DNA from: Collinsella sp.
GTDB taxonomy: Bacteria > Actinomycetota > Coriobacteriia > Coriobacteriales > Coriobacteriaceae
DNA length: 46,375 bases
Reading direction: 5' to 3'
NCBI GenBank assembly: GCA_031295385.1
Contig: JAUMOL010000026.1
Coordinates: forward strand, 1-46,375
Each line of letters begins with the position of its first letter. Positions within the stretch are counted from its first letter, which is position 1. Position numbers and translations under genes: made by a program. The notes beneath the pieces are model-generated. The model did not search any database, was not told the origin of the DNA, and saw nothing but the letters and a program-made list of their open reading frames with translations. Shown piece after piece: positions 8,031 through 17,267 of this stretch.

Positions 8031-8059
8031 TTGGTTGCTTTGGAATTGCGGGTGTACCC

Positions 8060-10810
8060 CTACTTGGCGTCGGCCCAGGTTATGCCGGTGCTGGCTTCGG
8101 CGATCAACGGTACGCGGAGGTCTACTACGTGCTCCATGACGTCGCGGACCATGGCGGTGAGGCGCTCAACTTCGTTGATAGGGCACTCAAAGTCCAGTTC
8201 GTCGTGTACCTGCAGGATCATGTGGGCGGCAAAGCCCTCTTCTTCCAGGCGTCGGCTTACGCGGGCCATCGCGATCTTGATGATGTCGGCGGCGGTGCCC
8301 TGCATGGGGTGGTTCATGGCCGTGCGCTCGCCAAAGCCGCGGAGCTGTGGGTTTTTGGCCTTGAGCTCCGGAATATGACGACGGCGGCCGTACATGGTCT
8401 CGGCGTAGCCCGTCTGCTTGGCGCGCGCCACCACGTTGTCGAGGAACGTACGCACGCCCGGGTAGGCCTCGTAGTAGCGGTCGATCATGTCGCGCGCCTC
8501 GGCCATCGAGATATGCAGCGACTGCGAGAGACCGTAGGCCTGTTGACCGTACACGATGCCAAAGTTCACGGCCTTGGCGCGGCTGCGCAGGTCGGGCGTT
8601 ACCTCGGACACGGGAACGCCAAACACGCGCGCGGCCGTCTCGGCGTGGAAGTCCTCGCCCTCGTTAAAGGCGCGCACCAGGTGCTCGTCGCCCGAAAGAT
8701 GCGCGAGCAGGCGCAGCTCGATCTGCGAGTAGTCCACCGCCAAAAAGACGCTGCCTTCGCCCGCCGAGAACGCCGTCTTGACGGTACGACCCAGCTCCGA
8801 GCGCGTCGGGATGTTCTGCAGGTTCGGGTCGCTCGAGGACAGACGCCCCGTTGCCGTGATGGTCTGGTTGTACGTGGTGTGCACGCGACCGTCACCACGG
8901 CGCAGCGGGCCCAGCGTATCCAGATAGGTGGACTTGATTTTGGACTTTTCACGCCAATCCAAGATCAGACGCACGATTTCGTGGTCGCGGGCAAGGTCGC
9001 TCAACACCTTGGCGTTGGTCGAATAGTAGCCGCGCTTAGTCTTCTTGAGGCCCTTGGTCGGAAGCCCCATCACATCAAAGAGCACATGCGACAGCTGCAT
9101 GGGACTGCCAATATTAAAGGTCTCGTCACCCGCCAGGTCGCGAATGCTGCGCTCGACCTCGGTGATCTGGGTCGCCAGGCCCTCGGACAGATTACGCAGG
9201 CGGTCGGGATCCACGAGCATTCCCGCGCGCTCCATCTTGGCAAGCACCGGCACGAGCGGCATCTCGATGCCATCGAACACGTTGGCGGCATTCTCACGGG
9301 CCATGCACTCGCGCAACGGCGTCACGAGCGCCAGCGTCAGAGCCGCAGTACGGGCGGCAGGCGCTGGAGCGTCCTCACCAGCACCCTCTGCGCCGCGCGC
9401 CGCAGGCAACGCCATCTGCAGATACGTATCGGCAAGATATGCCTCATCGAACTCGGAGCGATCGGAATCCAGCAGATAGGCAGCGACCACGGTATCGAAG
9501 ATACGCGTGGAATCGGCAGCGAGCGGATCCATGAGCTCGGGCTCAGAAGAATCGATGGGCGAAAGCTCGTGCAACAGCACCTTCATATCCGGGCTCGCCA
9601 CGCGACCCTCCATAAACAGACGCGCGAGCACGCCAGCAATCACGCCGTGGACGAAGTTGAAGCCCTCAACCTCAGCCGCCGTGCAGCTGTCGCCCTCCTC
9701 GAGCGCGAAGAGGCCCGTGGACGTCGCCAACCACAGCGTACGCGTCAGTCCAAAGAGCGCGCCCTCTTCCTTGTCATCGTCCACCACGGCGGCGACCCAC
9801 TCGCCGGCATCAATCGCGCGGGAGACCTCAGCCGCAACGGCACCAAGCGCGTCGGCATCGCCGGCGGCTGCGCGAACCATAGCAGGTATCTCAACCACAC
9901 TGGAGGCAGCAGCAGCCCCGCCCTCGCCGCCGATCAGCGCCAAGAAACGGTTCTGCATGGCGGTGATACCAAGCGTGCCCAGCGCCGCGGAAACCTCATC
10001 GGCAGAAAACGCCGGGAAGGACGTCGCCTCAAAGTCGAGCTCGACGGGCGCATCGGTGCGAATTGTCGCAACCTTGCGGCTCAGTAGTGCGTCATCGATG
10101 TGTGCACGCAGGTTCTCGCCCATCTTGCCCTTGACCTCGTCGGCATGCGCGATGACTTCGTCCAGGCTACCGTACTTCGCAATGAGCGCACTCGCCTTTT
10201 TGGGACCGATGCCCGGTACACCGGGGATGTTGTCGGACGTATCGCCCTTTAGACCGTAAAAATCGGGCACGAGCGCCGGCGTAATGCCGTGATACAGGTC
10301 GTCCACGCTCTCGGGCGTCATGATCGCCACGTCAGACAGGCCCTTGCGGGTCGAGACCACGTTGACGTGCTCGGTCACGAGTTGATACATGTCGCGGTCG
10401 CCGGTCACCAGTAGCATGTCGCAGCCGGCCTGCTCGCCCAGGCGCGCCATAGTACCCAGGATGTCATCGCCTTCCCAGCCCTCGGACTGCAAAATCGGCA
10501 CGTTGAGCGCGGTGAGCAGCTCCTTAATCATAGGAAACTGCGCGTGCAGATCGGGGTCCATGGGCGGACGCTGAGCCTTGTACTGTGGCAGCATCTCCAT
10601 GCGCACGCGCGGCTTGCCCTTATCAAACGCCACAACAACGCCGTCGGGATTAAAGGCGTCAATCATCTTGAGGAACATATTCAAAAAGCCAAAGATCGCG
10701 TTGGTGGGACGACCGTCCGGCGCGTTCATGGTGGGCGGCACGGCGTGGAAGGCGCGGTGCATGAGCGAGTTGCCGTCGATAACGGCAAAAGTGCGGCGCT
10801 TGTCAGACAT
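8060..10810 (-). CDS. polA: DNA polymerase I
   Basis: A 916-residue PolA for gap filling and RNA-primer removal. The N-terminal third is the 5'-3' nuclease (DGNSLMHRAFHA, GDTSDNIPGVPGIGPKKA). The middle is a 3'-5' exonuclease-like fold in which I see no FDTET-type metal motif, so proofreading is probably lost. The C-terminal polymerase has motif A VDYSQIELR, motif B RAKAVNFGIVYGQQAYG and motif C LQVHDELDF. GAGG before the chosen ATG and the family start at MSDKRRTFAVIDGN reject a 13-codon longer form. It is divergent from the M18 peptidase. Confidence 0.96.
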   Translation of the reverse strand: MSDKRRTFAVIDGNSLMHRAFHAVPPTMNAPDGRPTNAIFGFLNMFLKMIDAFNPDGVVVAFDKGKPRVRMEMLPQYKAQRPPMDPDLHAQFPMIKELLTALNVPILQSEGWEGDDILGTMARLGEQAGCDMLLVTGDRDMYQLVTEHVNVVSTRKGLSDVAIMTPESVDDLYHGITPALVPDFYGLKGDTSDNIPGVPGIGPKKASALIAKYGSLDEVIAHADEVKGKMGENLRAHIDDALLSRKVATIRTDAPVELDFEATSFPAFSADEVSAALGTLGITAMQNRFLALIGGEGGAAAASSVVEIPAMVRAAAGDADALGAVAAEVSRAIDAGEWVAAVVDDDKEEGALFGLTRTLWLATSTGLFALEEGDSCTAAEVEGFNFVHGVIAGVLARLFMEGRVASPDMKVLLHELSPIDSSEPELMDPLAADSTRIFDTVVAAYLLDSDRSEFDEAYLADTYLQMALPAARGAEGAGEDAPAPAARTAALTLALVTPLRECMARENAANVFDGIEMPLVPVLAKMERAGMLVDPDRLRNLSEGLATQITEVERSIRDLAGDETFNIGSPMQLSHVLFDVMGLPTKGLKKTKRGYYSTNAKVLSDLARDHEIVRLILDWREKSKIKSTYLDTLGPLRRGDGRVHTTYNQTITATGRLSSSDPNLQNIPTRSELGRTVKTAFSAGEGSVFLAVDYSQIELRLLAHLSGDEHLVRAFNEGEDFHAETAARVFGVPVSEVTPDLRSRAKAVNFGIVYGQQAYGLSQSLHISMAEARDMIDRYYEAYPGVRTFLDNVVARAKQTGYAETMYGRRRHIPELKAKNPQLRGFGERTAMNHPMQGTAADIIKIAMARVSRRLEEEGFAAHMILQVHDELDFECPINEVERLTAMVRDVMEHVVDLRVPLIAEASTGITWADAK

Positions 10811-10976
10811 ATTGAATACCTCGCTTTGGGCTGGGCACGGTTTGCTCACTCCAGTTTACACGCTCCCCGCCCCACGGCCACTGCACATCAGGCTTCCCTG
10901 CCGCCACGAGCCCGCGCGTGATACGATGGCTCACGGTACATCAACCAGCACGATCGATCCGAAAGGAGCCTGCGTC

Positions 10977-12374
10977 ATGGAGCGTCCCTGCGCATGGAAA
11001 AAGTACACGCCACAGCAAGTCGAGGAGCTCGAGGAGCTTTGCCGCGGCTATAAGCAGTTTTTGAGCGAGAACAAGACCGAGCGCCTGTGCGTCAAGACCG
11101 GCATCAAGATGGCCGAGGAGGCGGGATACGTCGACCTGGAGACCGTGATCGCCGAAGGCCGCGAGCTCAAGGCAGGCGACAAGGTGTACGCCGCCAATCA
11201 CGGCAAGGACCTCATGCTCGTCAACCTGGGCAACGCCCCGCTCGAGCAGGGCTTTAACATCCTGGGCGCCCACGTGGACTCGCCGCGCCTAGACCTTAAG
11301 CAGAACCCCGCCTTCGAGGCCGGCGACATGGCCTACCTCGACACGCACTACTACGGCGGCGTCAAGAGCTACCACTGGGTGGCCTCCCCGCTTGCACTCG
11401 TGGGCGTCATCTGCAAAAAGGACGGCACCACCGTCGACATCAACATCGGCGACAAGGCAGACGATCCGGTCTTTACCATCTCCGACCTGCTGATCCACCT
11501 CTCGAGCGAGCAGATGTCCAAGCCCGCCAAGGACGCCGTCGACGCCGAGATCCTCGACGTGATCGTGGGCGGCCGTCCCGTCAAGTTCGATGAGGACGAC
11601 AAGGACGCTCCCAAGGAGCCCGTCAAGCAGATGTTCCTGGACATCCTCAAGGAGCAGTACGGCGTCGAGGAGGAGGACTTCATCTCCGCCGAGATCGAGG
11701 TCGTGCCCGCCGGTCCCGCCCTCGACATGGGCCTCGACCGTTCCATGCTTTTGGGCTATGGCCACGACGATCGTGTCTGCGCCTATCCGTCCATGCTCGC
11801 CCAGATCGACGTCGCCAACGTGGAGCGCACGAGCATCACGCTCATCGTCGATAAGGAGGAGATCGGCTCCGTGGGTGCCACCGGTATGACGAGCCGCTTC
11901 TTCGAGAACACCGTCGCCGAGATCATGACGCTCGCCGGCGAGGATAGCCCGCTGGCCCTGCGCCGCGCGCTCGCCCGCAGCCGCATGCTCTCCTCCGACG
12001 TGTCCGCCGGTTTCGACCCGGGCTATGCCGGCAAGTTCGAGACGAAGAACGCCGCCTTTATGGGTCGTGGCCTGTGCTTTAACAAGTACACGGGCAGCCG
12101 CGGCAAGGGCGGTTCCAACGACGCCGATGCCGAGTACGTGGCCCTCGTCCGCGACATCATGGACGAGGCCGGCGTGGACTTCCAGACCTGTGAGCTCGGT
12201 CGCGTCAACGCGGGCGGTGGCGGCACCATTGCCTACATCATGGCCAAGTATGGCATGAACGTCATCGACTCCGGCGTTGCCGTCCTGTCCATGCACGCCC
12301 TGTGGGAGGTCGCCAACAAGGCCGATATCTACGAGGCCTACCGCGGCTACAAAGCCTTCCTCGAGCGCGCCTAA
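10977..12374 (+). CDS. M18 family aminopeptidase
   Basis: A 465-residue M18 metallo-aminopeptidase, a cytosolic zinc enzyme that removes N-terminal residues from peptides, often acidic ones. Visible metal and active-site segments are GAHVDSPRLDLK (His ligand and catalytic Asp), DKEEIGSVGATG (catalytic Glu and ligand) and LSMHALWE near the end (His ligand). The open frame runs much further upstream, but AAAGGAG sits 8 bases before this ATG and the family similarity starts here. Closest bacterial relatives are annotated as probable M18 aminopeptidase 1 or ApeA. Substrate preference is not deducible. Confidence 0.93.
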   Translation: MERPCAWKKYTPQQVEELEELCRGYKQFLSENKTERLCVKTGIKMAEEAGYVDLETVIAEGRELKAGDKVYAANHGKDLMLVNLGNAPLEQGFNILGAHVDSPRLDLKQNPAFEAGDMAYLDTHYYGGVKSYHWVASPLALVGVICKKDGTTVDINIGDKADDPVFTISDLLIHLSSEQMSKPAKDAVDAEILDVIVGGRPVKFDEDDKDAPKEPVKQMFLDILKEQYGVEEEDFISAEIEVVPAGPALDMGLDRSMLLGYGHDDRVCAYPSMLAQIDVANVERTSITLIVDKEEIGSVGATGMTSRFFENTVAEIMTLAGEDSPLALRRALARSRMLSSDVSAGFDPGYAGKFETKNAAFMGRGLCFNKYTGSRGKGGSNDADAEYVALVRDIMDEAGVDFQTCELGRVNAGGGGTIAYIMAKYGMNVIDSGVAVLSMHALWEVANKADIYEAYRGYKAFLERA

Positions 12375-12389
12375 CCAGCCCCTTCATCA

Positions 12390-12454
12390 GTTGCGGTGAA
12401 ATACGGACTAAACTGGCCTATAAACGGCCAAAACAGACCGTATTCCACCGCAAC
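12390..12454 (+). repeat. TTGCGGTG hairpin, copy 1 (before yaaA)
   Basis: Inverted repeat with 17-base arms (12390-12406 and 12438-12454, one mismatch) and a nested TGGCC/GGCCA stem, followed by CTTCCTTTTTG. It sits 15 bases after the aminopeptidase stop and 24 bases before the yaaA ATG, so it may act as its terminator. The arms are shared with the copy at 13332-13392. Confidence 0.8.
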
Positions 12455-12478
12455 TTCCTTTTTGACAGAGGAGAGTCC

Positions 12479-13288
12479 ATGCTGCAGGTCATCATTTCGC
12501 CCGCCAAGCAGATGCGCTCGGCCCAAGATGCTTTTGAAGTCCTGGGCATTCCGCCCTTTGCGCGCGAGACGGCTCGACTGCATCGCGCGTTGCTAGATAT
12601 TGAGCGAAATGAAGGCAGCGACGGCCTGCAGGCGCTATGGAACGTGAGTGACAAACTGCTGGGGCCTTGCCTCAACACCCTGCATGAGTTCGAGCCCATC
12701 TTGGAAAACGGCGACCTCGACAATCCCGATATCGCCCGCAATACCTCCCCCGCTGTCATGTCCTATCACGGCATTCAATACCAGAGCATAGCACCCGAGG
12801 TGATGGATGCCGCGCAGCTCGCATGGCTGCAAGACCATCTGTGGATCCTCTCGGGCCTTTACGGATGCGTACGCCCCTTTCATGCCGTCGAACCGTATCG
12901 GCTGGAGATGGGTGCGAAGCTCGCCGTTGACGATGCCCGAGACCTCTACGCGTTTTGGAGCGACAAGCTCGCGCGGGTTATCGCCCCGGCAGGTTCAAAC
13001 ACCACGATCGTCAACCTCGCCAGCGTAGAGTATGCCAAAGCCGTTCTGCCCCACCTCGCGGGCGACGCCACAGCCGTCACGTGCCTCTTTGGCGAGGGTA
13101 TCCGCAACTGGAAGCCCATCCAACGGTCGACCGCCAGCAAAAAGGCGCGCGGCTCCATGGTGCGGTGGATGGCAGAAAACAAGCTCGAGGATGCAAGCGA
13201 ACTTACCGCATTCAACATCGGCTATCGCCACGTCCCCGAGCTCTCATACCTAGGCACCCTCGTGTTCATCAACGAACAGATGCTCTAG
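12479..13288 (+). CDS. yaaA: YaaA family peroxide stress protein (DUF328)
   Basis: A 269-residue YaaA/UPF0246 protein. The family start IISPAKQM, the central NLASVEY and the C-terminal SKKARGSMVRWM with FNIGY are all present. In E. coli, YaaA lowers intracellular free iron and protects DNA during H2O2 stress; the family fold binds DNA. GAGGAGA directly precedes this ATG, while the longer open frame overlaps the aminopeptidase end. The gene is bracketed by two hairpins with the same arms, which makes it look like an independent unit. The cellular role in this organism is inferred. Confidence 0.9.
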   Translation: MLQVIISPAKQMRSAQDAFEVLGIPPFARETARLHRALLDIERNEGSDGLQALWNVSDKLLGPCLNTLHEFEPILENGDLDNPDIARNTSPAVMSYHGIQYQSIAPEVMDAAQLAWLQDHLWILSGLYGCVRPFHAVEPYRLEMGAKLAVDDARDLYAFWSDKLARVIAPAGSNTTIVNLASVEYAKAVLPHLAGDATAVTCLFGEGIRNWKPIQRSTASKKARGSMVRWMAENKLEDASELTAFNIGYRHVPELSYLGTLVFINEQML

Positions 13289-13331
13289 AGCCGGCACCCA
13301 ACACTGACCCGCTCAGCCTTCTCTATATAAC

Positions 13332-13392
13332 TTGCGGTGGAATAATTCCTATTTGAGCCTTTTTCGCACAATCAGGAACTATTCCACCGCAA
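13332..13392 (+). repeat. TTGCGGTGGAATA hairpin, copy 2 (after yaaA)
   Basis: Inverted repeat with 19-base arms (13332-13350 and 13374-13392, one mismatch), 23-base loop, then CTTTTATG. The arm start TTGCGGTGGAATA matches the copy before yaaA, but the loop does not. It lies between the convergent yaaA and a membrane-protein gene and probably also terminates transcription. Confidence 0.8.
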
Positions 13393-13422
13393 CTTTTATG
13401 AATTGGCTGCTAGGCTCGACAC

Positions 13423-13944
13423 CTATTCTGCTAGACCGTCGGCCTTTGCAATCCCGTTTGTCGAACCGTCCTGATAGACAATCTTGACGTGCTCGACCTC
13501 GGACACCGCAACACCCGACGGGGGCTCCAGGCGCCATTCCGTCAGCGCGATATCCATCGTCGTGGGCACGTCGCCTTGATCTTTGAGCTTCACCGTCAGC
13601 GTTTTGAGCGTCGCATCAAACGTCACGCGTTCGATTTCCTCACCAGGAATAGACCCGCCGCTCAGCTGCAACTGCACAAACTCATCGCACGGGTACCAAT
13701 AATCGCCCGGAACGGCGAGCGTATTGGCATTACCGCCAGTACTCCTCACCGTCATAATCGGTAGGCTATCATCAGCCTCGAACTCCCATGCAGCGCCGCC
13801 GCGACCACCAAACGTCCAGATACAAAAGGCAATCACCAGCACGGCAAGCACCGCAAAACCGATCGCGACAAGGCCATGGTGCGCACGGCTTTCCTTGGCC
13901 GATACATCCCATTGCGTCTCTCGATATAGATGCTTGTCTTCCAT
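13423..13944 (-). CDS. hypothetical single-pass membrane protein
   Basis: Not recognised. A 173-residue product has about 25 polar residues inside, one membrane helix (LVAIGFAVLAVLVIAFCIWTF, about residues 26-46), and a mainly beta-like outer domain of about 125 residues with the pattern WEFEADDSLPIMTV and LTEWRLEPPSGVAV. No lipobox or cleavage site is visible, so it is probably anchored with its C-terminus outside. GAGGAGG precedes ATG. It is divergent from the thiC riboswitch, with no evident functional link. Confidence 0.75.
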   Translation of the reverse strand: MEDKHLYRETQWDVSAKESRAHHGLVAIGFAVLAVLVIAFCIWTFGGRGGAAWEFEADDSLPIMTVRSTGGNANTLAVPGDYWYPCDEFVQLQLSGGSIPGEEIERVTFDATLKTLTVKLKDQGDVPTTMDIALTEWRLEPPSGVAVSEVEHVKIVYQDGSTNGIAKADGLAE

Positions 13945-14016
13945 GTTCGCCTCCTCACAGGCACGCTCGTTAGGCCAATCGTACCCATTCGAGCTATACT
14001 TGAGCCCATTACATAA

Positions 14017-14107
14017 ACGGGGGGCTTGCAGGACAAGACGGCAGGCTGAGATTGGGCGCGCCCGCCCTGACCCGCAAACCTGATATGGGTAATGCCAACG
14101 AAGGGAG
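14017..14107 (+). promoter_or_regulatory. TPP riboswitch (THI element)
   Basis: Hallmarks of the thiamine pyrophosphate aptamer appear in order: a CGGGGGGC 5' arm, GGCTGAGA (the thi-box pyrimidine sensor), and ACCTGATATGGGTAATGCCAACGAAGGGA spread over 14079-14106. The closing 3' arm AAGGGAG is also the thiC ribosome site, so ligand binding should hide it and block translation. A TATACT at 13995-14000 is a possible -10 with no good -35. Confidence 0.95.
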
Positions 14108-14115
14108 CCGTGCCA

Positions 14116-15450
14116 ATGAGCACACAGACCGAGCCCAAGCTCGTCACGCAAATCGACTTCGCCCGCGCCGGGCAAATCACGCCGCAGATGAAAGAAGTCG
14201 CCGAGCGCGAGCATCGCGACCCCGAGTACATCCGTGAGCGCGTGGCCGACGGCCGCATCGCCATCCCCGCCAACATCGTGCATATCAAAAAGGGCATGCG
14301 CGCCTTTGGTGTCGGCGAGGGCCTTTCCACCAAGGTCAACGTCAACCTGGGCATCTCGGGCGACAAGGCCGATGCCGCCGAGGAGTGGAAGAAGGTCAAG
14401 ATCGCCGAGGACTTTGGCGCCGACGCCATCATGGACCTCTCCAACTCGGGCAAGACGCGCCAGTTCCGCCAGCAGCTCATCGACGAGACGCCGCTCATGG
14501 TAGGCACCGTCCCCATGTACGACGCCATCGGCTACATGGAAAAGCCGCTGGTCAAGCTCACCAAGGACGACCTGTTCGAAGTCGTGCGCGCGCATGCCGA
14601 GGACGGCGTGGACTTTATGACCATTCACTGCGGCATCAACAAGTCGGTCACCAAGACCTTTAAGGAGACCGGCCGCCTGATGAACATCGTGAGCCGCGGC
14701 GGCTCACTGCTGTTTGGCTGGATGGAGGTCACCGGTAACGAGAACCCGTTCTATGAGTTCTACGACGAGTTGCTCGAGATTTGCCACGAGTACGACGTGA
14801 CGATTTCGCTCGGCGACTCCTGCCGCCCGGGCTGCCTCTACGACTCCAACGACGCCACCGAGACCGCTGAGATGATCGAGCTGGGCAAGCTGTGCAAGCG
14901 CGCTTGGGCCGCCGGCGTCCAGGTCATGGTCGAGGGCCCGGGTCACATGGCGCTCGACGAGATCGCTGCCAACATGAAACTGCAGAAGCGCCTGTGTCAC
15001 AACGCCCCGTTCTATGTGCTCGGACCGCTGGTGACCGATATCGGCGTGGGTTACGACCACATCACCGCCGCCATCGGCGGCGCCATCTCCGCCAGCTCCG
15101 GTGCCGACTTCCTGTGCTACGTGACACCGGCCGAGCACCTATGCCTGCCTAACGCCCAGGATGTGCTAGACGGCCTCATGGCTACCAAGATCGCCGCACA
15201 CGCCGCCGACATCGCCAAAAAGGTGCCCCACGCCCGCGACATGGACGACAAGATGGGCCAGGCACGCCGCAAGCTCGACTGGGACGCCATGTGGAAGTGC
15301 GCGCTCGACCCGGTTACGGGCAAGAAGCGCTACGAGGAGTCCCCCGCCGCCACCGAGGGCACTTGCACCATGTGTGGCAAGATGTGCGCCGTCCGAACCG
15401 TCAACAAGATCTTCGAGGGCACCACGATCGACCTTGGCATGGAGGACTAG
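14116..15450 (+). CDS. thiC: phosphomethylpyrimidine synthase
   Basis: A 444-residue radical-SAM ThiC that converts aminoimidazole ribotide into HMP phosphate for thiamine synthesis. It belongs to the short form without the N-terminal extension of proteobacterial ThiC. SRGGSLLFGWM, GDSCRPGCLYDS and VEGPGHMALDEI are family segments. The C-terminal cluster site is CTMCGKMC, i.e. CX2CX3C rather than the CX4C spacing of E. coli. ATG follows the AAGGGAG hidden in the TPP riboswitch; an in-frame ATG at 14092 lies inside the aptamer and is rejected. thiD follows after 182 bases. Confidence 0.96.
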   Translation: MSTQTEPKLVTQIDFARAGQITPQMKEVAEREHRDPEYIRERVADGRIAIPANIVHIKKGMRAFGVGEGLSTKVNVNLGISGDKADAAEEWKKVKIAEDFGADAIMDLSNSGKTRQFRQQLIDETPLMVGTVPMYDAIGYMEKPLVKLTKDDLFEVVRAHAEDGVDFMTIHCGINKSVTKTFKETGRLMNIVSRGGSLLFGWMEVTGNENPFYEFYDELLEICHEYDVTISLGDSCRPGCLYDSNDATETAEMIELGKLCKRAWAAGVQVMVEGPGHMALDEIAANMKLQKRLCHNAPFYVLGPLVTDIGVGYDHITAAIGGAISASSGADFLCYVTPAEHLCLPNAQDVLDGLMATKIAAHAADIAKKVPHARDMDDKMGQARRKLDWDAMWKCALDPVTGKKRYEESPAATEGTCTMCGKMCAVRTVNKIFEGTTIDLGMED

Positions 15451-15545
15451 CCCTGTCGCCGCGGCCGCTTCTGGCGGCGAGCCGGTGCCTGTCAATTGTT
15501 GACGTGTGAACATTTGCTTGCATTTGCGTAAAGATTGCATCGCCC

Positions 15546-15582
15546 GCCCGGGTTCGACATAGAGTCGGCCCGGGCATCTTTA
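15546..15582 (+). terminator. terminator after thiC
   Basis: Stem GCCCGGG (15546-15552) with CCCGGGC (15569-15575) and inner CGAC/GTCG, followed by ATCTTTATAAT. It separates thiC from thiD. The same stretch ends in TATAAT (15581-15586), which could be a -10 for thiD, though its -35 is poor. Confidence 0.6.
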
Positions 15583-15632
15583 TAATGCTGGCTTATAGAC
15601 CCATTTGATTCCGACCGAACAAGGGAGCGAAC

Positions 15633-16463
15633 ATGGATCGCAGTAAGGTACCTGCCGTTCTATCCATCGCAGGATCCGATTCCAGCGGTGGCGCCGGCAT
15701 TCAGGCCGACATCAAGACCATCACGGCGCACCGCCTGTATGCCGAGACGGCCATCACCGCCATCACCGCACAGAACACCCTGGGCGTCACCGCCGTGCAG
15801 GATATCTCGCCAGATATCGTAGCCGCGCAAATTGACGCCGTTTTTGACGATATCCGCCCCAGCGCCGTCAAGATCGGCATGGTTTCTTCTGTCGAGATTA
15901 TCGATGTTATCGCCGACCGCCTGAGCGCTTGGAACGCGACAAACGTGGTAGTCGACCCCGTCATGGTCGCCACCTCGGGCGCGCGGCTGATTGCCGAAGA
16001 TGCCGCCGAGGCGCTCACGCGTCGCCTGTTCCCACTGGCGACGGTTATCACGCCCAATATTCCCGAGGCCATGGCCCTGCTCGACTATGAGGTCGACTCC
16101 GAGCGCACGCAGCAAAATGCTGCCATGCTCCTCACCCGCCGCTTTGGCTGCGCGTCCCTCGTTAAGGGCGGGCATCTTGTCAACGAGGCCAACGATGTAC
16201 TGGCCGAACCCGCACCACTCGATGATGAGGGCAACCACCTAGGCGATCCGCTCACCACGTGGTTCCGCCACAAGCGCATCGAGACCGACAACACGCACGG
16301 CACCGGCTGCACGCTCTCGTCCGCCATCGCCTGCGCGCTGGCCCAGGGCATGGATCTTGCCGACGCCGTCAACGCCGGCAAGGCATACCTGACAGGCGCT
16401 CTGGCCGCCGGCCTGAACATGGGCAAAGGCTCCGGCCCTGTCAACCACATGTGGCAGTATTAA
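15633..16463 (+). CDS. thiD: HMP / HMP-phosphate kinase
   Basis: A 276-residue ribokinase-fold ThiD that phosphorylates hydroxymethylpyrimidine and its monophosphate, giving HMP-PP for thiamine phosphate synthase. SIAGSDSSGGAGIQADIKT at the N-terminus and DNTHGTGCTLSSAIA near the C-terminus (anion hole and catalytic Asp region) are classic. AAGGGAGC lies before ATG. It stands downstream of thiC and works on the ThiC product. thiE and thiM are not in the window. Pyridoxal kinase activity is known in some relatives and cannot be excluded. Confidence 0.94.
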   Translation: MDRSKVPAVLSIAGSDSSGGAGIQADIKTITAHRLYAETAITAITAQNTLGVTAVQDISPDIVAAQIDAVFDDIRPSAVKIGMVSSVEIIDVIADRLSAWNATNVVVDPVMVATSGARLIAEDAAEALTRRLFPLATVITPNIPEAMALLDYEVDSERTQQNAAMLLTRRFGCASLVKGGHLVNEANDVLAEPAPLDDEGNHLGDPLTTWFRHKRIETDNTHGTGCTLSSAIACALAQGMDLADAVNAGKAYLTGALAAGLNMGKGSGPVNHMWQY

Positions 16464-16472
16464 GATTCGCAG

Positions 16473-16517
16473 CCCAAGCCACCGCAAAGGCGCCCGCCCC
16501 CTTTGCGGTGGTTTGGG
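16473..16517. terminator. bidirectional terminator, thiD / SGNH hydrolase
   Basis: An 18-bp stem (16473-16490 with 16500-16517, one G-U pair) between convergent genes. The core CCACCGCAA/TTGCGGTGG equals the inner part of the hairpins around yaaA. Confidence 0.75.
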
Positions 16518-16523
16518 GTCGCA

Positions 16524-17183
16524 CTACTCACCGAGCATCTCTTGGAGCTTGGCTGCCACGGCGTGGCCCAGGCTCTCGTGGCTTTCGGGCATCATGTGCA
16601 GATAATCGATATCGCCCGGCTCGGCAAAATCAGCGGCATTCAAAAAGTCGCAGCCAAACTGTTTAGCAGCATACGCATAGTATTCGGCAAAATGCTCCGA
16701 GGCCTCGACGGAGCGCTCGTCAAAGTCGGTCATGTACACATCGGCGATCTGCGGTTTAATCTTGATAGGCGCCATCAGCAGAATACGCGGGCAGGGCGCG
16801 GCTTCGGTCCAGGGAAACGCGCGGACGGTGCGAATCAGCGCCATGGCACCGTCAGCGATATCGGCAGCCCCCACGCTAAAGACCGTCTTGCAGTCGTTGG
16901 TGCCCAGCATAATCACGATCGCATCCAGCGGCTTATGAGCCTCGAGCAGCATCGGCAACGCGCGGATGCCGTTGAGATTAGTGTCCAGATGGCACATGTC
17001 GTCGCGTACCGTCGTGCGGCCGTTGAGGCCTTCCTCAATCACGTGCCAGCCCTCGCCCAGGTCGCGCTGGGCCACGCCGCACCAGCGCACATCGTGCGCA
17101 TAGCGTACCGCGGTGCCGTCGCGCATGCCCGCCGGATCATAGCCGTAGGTATTGCTGTCGCCAAAGCATAGAACGTTTTTCAT
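16524..17183 (-). CDS. SGNH/GDSL family hydrolase
   Basis: A 219-residue SGNH esterase of the arylesterase/acyl-hydrolase type. Block I is FGDSNTYG with nucleophile Ser10, block II is the Gly in LNGRTT, block III is GTNDCK with the oxyanion Asn, and the C-terminal SHESLG supplies the catalytic His. No signal peptide, so cytosolic. AGGAAGGG precedes ATG. It is downstream of the PARG-like gene but separated from it by a strong terminator. Natural substrate unknown; lipids, acetylated sugars or xenobiotic esters are all possible. Confidence 0.85.
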   Translation of the reverse strand: MKNVLCFGDSNTYGYDPAGMRDGTAVRYAHDVRWCGVAQRDLGEGWHVIEEGLNGRTTVRDDMCHLDTNLNGIRALPMLLEAHKPLDAIVIMLGTNDCKTVFSVGAADIADGAMALIRTVRAFPWTEAAPCPRILLMAPIKIKPQIADVYMTDFDERSVEASEHFAEYYAYAAKQFGCDFLNAADFAEPGDIDYLHMMPESHESLGHAVAAKLQEMLGE

Positions 17184-17202
17184 CGTAAGCCCTTCCTCTA
17201 GT

Positions 17203-17239
17203 AAAAAGAAAAAGTCGGCGGGAGCAGTCTCTCCCGCCG
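17203..17239 (-). terminator. terminator after the PARG-like gene
   Basis: On the minus strand a 9-bp stem (17231-17239 with 17216-17224, 6-base loop) is followed by ACTTTTTCTTTTT. Classic strong terminator. Confidence 0.92.
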
Positions 17240-17267
17240 GATCGACCTATCTGTCAGCACATACCGA

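Noticed and set aside
7868..10087. 739-codon plus-strand frame over polA
   Set aside because: Antisense to polA with no ribosome site or recognisable domain, and it begins inside the 126-bp palindrome.
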